Shown here one piece after another: positions 61,425-64,000 of a stretch of 64,000 bases of DNA (positions are counted from its first letter, which is position 1; every line of letters starts with the position of its first letter). Origin of the DNA: Parabacteroides hominis (GTDB lineage: Bacteria; Bacteroidota; Bacteroidia; Bacteroidales; Tannerellaceae); the NCBI RefSeq assembly GCF_014287585.1, contig NZ_JACOOJ010000008.1, forward strand, positions 110,901 through 174,900, read 5' to 3'. The notes beneath the pieces were generated by a model. It searched no databases. It saw nothing but the letters and a program-made list of their open reading frames with translations, and had not been told where the DNA came from. The position numbers were made by a program, and so were the translations under genes.

Positions 61425-64000
61425 ATGAACAAGAGATTTTCTACTCTTTTGGCTGCCGCTCTGGTAGCAGGTGGACTGTCTTTCAATGCGGCGGCTACAA
61501 GCTATTTACCTTCAACGGTAGATGATGGAGGCGTAAAGGAAGGCGTCAATGCGTATTTAATGGCAGGAAGCGACTATCTTACTGTAGACAAAGATGGTTC
61601 TCTGAAAGTTGTTTCTGCTCCGTTAACTGGAGTAAATTTGTCTTCTGCTCTTTGGACAATTAAAGCTGTTCCTACAACAACTGTTACAGGAACGACTTAT
61701 GCTTATCAATTTACAAATAAAGGAACAGGCCAGTTGCTTTCTATCGAACTGAAATCGAATAAGGCTGATACAGGTAAAGATAATTTGAAAATTGAGGCAG
61801 GTAACACAAACTGGGGATGGGACAACTCAAAAGGTCTATATGCATTGACTGCTGACTCTGTGTTCTGGATTGATGGAACAGGATTGAAAGCCGATAAAGG
61901 GACTACTGTTGGTGTTGTCAGTACTGCTATTACTTATGGAGAAGTTGCAGCAAGCACTAAAATAGAAATGACAGCCGATGATTTTGCTGCTTTAGTAAAA
62001 GACGGTAAACTGTATTTCAATGGCGAAAATGTTTCGACTGGTCAGAAGAACGTGCTGACTGCAAATAAGTGGACGGCTGAAAGCTATGCTATCAATAGTG
62101 GCGTTTTTAAAGCTGTAAGCGGTTCTTCTAATACTGAGAAAGTGTTGTTCCTGACTAACGGTGAAAAAGTGGCTGGTTACGACAATGAGTTGAAAGCTAC
62201 AAACAGCAAGAAGAAATATTTGGTTGTAGACCATAGCTTCTATAACGCTCCGGCGAATACATTGAATACTTTGATCGTTGATACTTTGTCTTTTGATCCG
62301 GTTGACGAAGCTGTGACAAGTACTCAGATTGACAATCGTACTGTTATCGGTGGCAAGCACCACCCGTTTGCTGCAGCATTCAAGGCTGAATATTATATTG
62401 CAAACGATTCAATCGTATTGACTTCCTTGTATCAACCGGCTACTATTCCGGTGGCTTCGACTTTGGAAAAGTTGGCTGATACACAGGCTAATGTATATGC
62501 CGCGTTAGGGAATTATGGTGGAAATGCAACAGCCTTTTTTGGTTCAGCAGTAAAAGCTTTCTATGGCATAAATGCTTCCGGTCCTGCAGAAGATGCTACA
62601 TTTGCAGATACAAAATTTAAGTTGAATGGCACTAAGTATGAGTATGATAATCAAACTGGAGATATTACTGGTGCTGAATTGATAGAAGCTTTTGAAAAAG
62701 CTGTAAACGAATATAAAGACAAGGAAGCTGCAACAGATGCAGAGAAGGCAAAATCTGCTGCTGCTAAAAAATATGCAAAAGATTTAGTTGCAGCTATTAA
62801 AGGTTTGAAAATCGTGACGGCATCAAATGGCTCTGCACCTGCAGTTGTTTCAACAGACAAATACAAAGCACCTTCTTATGTAGACGGCGTGAGCGCTTTG
62901 AAAGTTGCAGAAGACAACAAAGAAGTCGTTGTTCGTAAACTTGCTGAAACAAAAGTTCTGACAATTGCTGATAAAGCAGATGCTTCAAACTTGATCGCCC
63001 TGATTCAGCCGTACGCAACTAAACCGGGTGTCGGTGGTGATGCTGAAATCGCTGAAGGTATCTATTATGTAATCGATGCTGAAAAGGGTGTGGATGAACC
63101 GAACAAGAACTATGGCAATTACTTTGACTTTAGCCCGGTAAATCCTGCCAAGTATGTAGGAAAAGCTCAGGCATTCAATCCGTATGCACAGTTTGTTGTA
63201 GAAAAGGCAGCAGGTGTGGCTAAGGGCAACTATACGATTCTGAATCGTGCAGGTGTTGCAGATGCACAGACTGTGGATAAATGGCTTGGTGTAACTAATG
63301 TTGTAGACAAAGACAACAACATCTTCGCTATCGGTGGCGACACAATCCAGTTGGTAGCAGCCGAAGACGTAGACGCAGACAACGCTTATATCGGCTACAA
63401 ATATATCACAGCTAACGATGCCAAGAACAACAAGTTCACCATCACTTCTGCTGCTGACGTATTGGAAGGACAGAGCATCGTAATGACAAAAGACTCTACA
63501 CTGAAAGTCGCAGCTCCGGAAGATGAAGTTCTGTATACATTAGTTCCTTCTGATGAAGAAGAATATGGTGTAGAAGATGCTTTAAAGAAAGTAACTTACA
63601 CAATCATGGATGCCGACAGCGCATTTATCATCAAAGATGCAACAAGAGGTTATGTATTCTCTAACGGTAAACATGGCGAAGCTAACGGAACTCCGGTTCA
63701 GTTCACTATGATCGCTGTCGATACAGATTCTACTTATGTATTGTATGATGAAGATGGAGCTCTGAAGCTGGTTGTTAGCACCCAGTACAAGACTATCTCC
63801 GGCGAACCTCTGACCGCTCGCAACGACATGTTCATCGTTAAACCGCAGTCTGCTCCTGCTTCTTACAAATCTCTGCCGAAACACGTACGCATCCAGGCAA
63901 TCAACGGCGACTATGCTACTGTTAACGGCGCTAACCAGGGTATCGCTGTTCGCGAAGGTGATTTGAAGGCTGATGCTTATAGCAACTTAGACTTTATCTT
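61425..64000 (+). CDS. S-layer-like secreted surface protein, N-terminal part (runs off the window)
   Basis: At least 858 residues, open to the end of the window. An ATG 6 bases earlier (61419) is in the same frame. A signal (MNKRFSTLLAAALVAGGLSF..AAA) starts the protein. The body is rich in Ala, Val, Lys and Asp with repeated phrases such as YLMAGSDYLTVDKDGSLKVV, VLFLTNGEKVAGYDNELK, YYVIDAEKGVDEPNKNY and RNDMFIVKPQSAPASYKS. This is close in style to the DUF6383-type protein at 38852-41770. No enzyme motif is seen. No AAACGTACGTTT-type inversion site lies upstream; instead a promoter and terminator-bearing leader are present. Confidence 0.8.
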   Translation, partial: MNKRFSTLLAAALVAGGLSFNAAATSYLPSTVDDGGVKEGVNAYLMAGSDYLTVDKDGSLKVVSAPLTGVNLSSALWTIKAVPTTTVTGTTYAYQFTNKGTGQLLSIELKSNKADTGKDNLKIEAGNTNWGWDNSKGLYALTADSVFWIDGTGLKADKGTTVGVVSTAITYGEVAASTKIEMTADDFAALVKDGKLYFNGENVSTGQKNVLTANKWTAESYAINSGVFKAVSGSSNTEKVLFLTNGEKVAGYDNELKATNSKKKYLVVDHSFYNAPANTLNTLIVDTLSFDPVDEAVTSTQIDNRTVIGGKHHPFAAAFKAEYYIANDSIVLTSLYQPATIPVASTLEKLADTQANVYAALGNYGGNATAFFGSAVKAFYGINASGPAEDATFADTKFKLNGTKYEYDNQTGDITGAELIEAFEKAVNEYKDKEAATDAEKAKSAAAKKYAKDLVAAIKGLKIVTASNGSAPAVVSTDKYKAPSYVDGVSALKVAEDNKEVVVRKLAETKVLTIADKADASNLIALIQPYATKPGVGGDAEIAEGIYYVIDAEKGVDEPNKNYGNYFDFSPVNPAKYVGKAQAFNPYAQFVVEKAAGVAKGNYTILNRAGVADAQTVDKWLGVTNVVDKDNNIFAIGGDTIQLVAAEDVDADNAYIGYKYITANDAKNNKFTITSAADVLEGQSIVMTKDSTLKVAAPEDEVLYTLVPSDEEEYGVEDALKKVTYTIMDADSAFIIKDATRGYVFSNGKHGEANGTPVQFTMIAVDTDSTYVLYDEDGALKLVVSTQYKTISGEPLTARNDMFIVKPQSAPASYKSLPKHVRIQAINGDYATVNGANQGIAVREGDLKADAYSNLDFI

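Overview
The window looks like a chromosome segment of a gut Bacteroidales bacterium, most likely Parabacteroides. It has a SusC/SusD pair, a hybrid two-component regulator, Bacteroidetes-type promoters (-7 TAnnTTTG) before many genes, and two large secreted proteins of a type I associate with Parabacteroides surface-layer (DUF6383) proteins. The genus is an inference. No rRNA or tRNA gene was seen.

Layout. 1-2.1 kb: end of a Na+-coupled transporter, a toxin-antitoxin pair and a helix-hairpin-helix protein. 2.1-8.1 kb: a leftward susC-susD-hydrolase operon. 8.3-14.6 kb: a 2102-residue surface protein. 15.7-23.8 kb: an ATPase, then leftward genes for a DUF6057 membrane protein, a propeller lipoprotein, a hybrid sensor/regulator and a flavin reductase. 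24-32 kb: housekeeping genes (AGCS symporter, M16 peptidase, sugar-phosphate isomerase, PfkB kinase, lipoprotein phosphatase, DEAD-box helicase). 32-38.5 kb: an accessory cassette (GH73, DUF4248, HU-like protein, DUF3987/VirE-N protein) full of palindromic repeats, with a Y1 transposase of the RAYT type in the middle. 38.9-41.8 kb: a second surface protein. 42.4-43.1 kb: a decayed DUF3791/DUF3990 module. 43.1-49.3 kb: a hexosaminidase, two peptidases and a DUF1703-type ATPase. 49.6-58.8 kb: four glycoside hydrolases suited to fucosylated glycans (GH2, propeller enzyme, GH29, GH95). 59-61.4 kb: a KilA-N gene and two copies of a structured RNA-like unit. 61.4 kb to the end: a third surface-layer-like gene, cut by the window edge.

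The main discoveries are regulatory and mobile. (1) Two surface-protein genes each lie behind a promoter segment bounded by related dyad sites (AAACG-TA/AT-CGTTT core). At 41.9-42.1 kb the sites contain a perfect 24-bp inverted repeat and the promoter points away from the gene, so this looks like an invertible promoter captured OFF. (2) A RAYT-like transposase sits inside a field of about 18 palindromic REP-type repeats, all in one orientation, two groups of which have grown into tandem arrays of about 73 bp. (3) A unit of about 270 nt with its own promoter and intrinsic terminator occurs twice, and its terminator stem is kept by paired base changes. (4) A 1.09-kb KilA-N segment sits between 11-bp direct repeats, and an uninterrupted copy of the same site lies 1.8 kb away.
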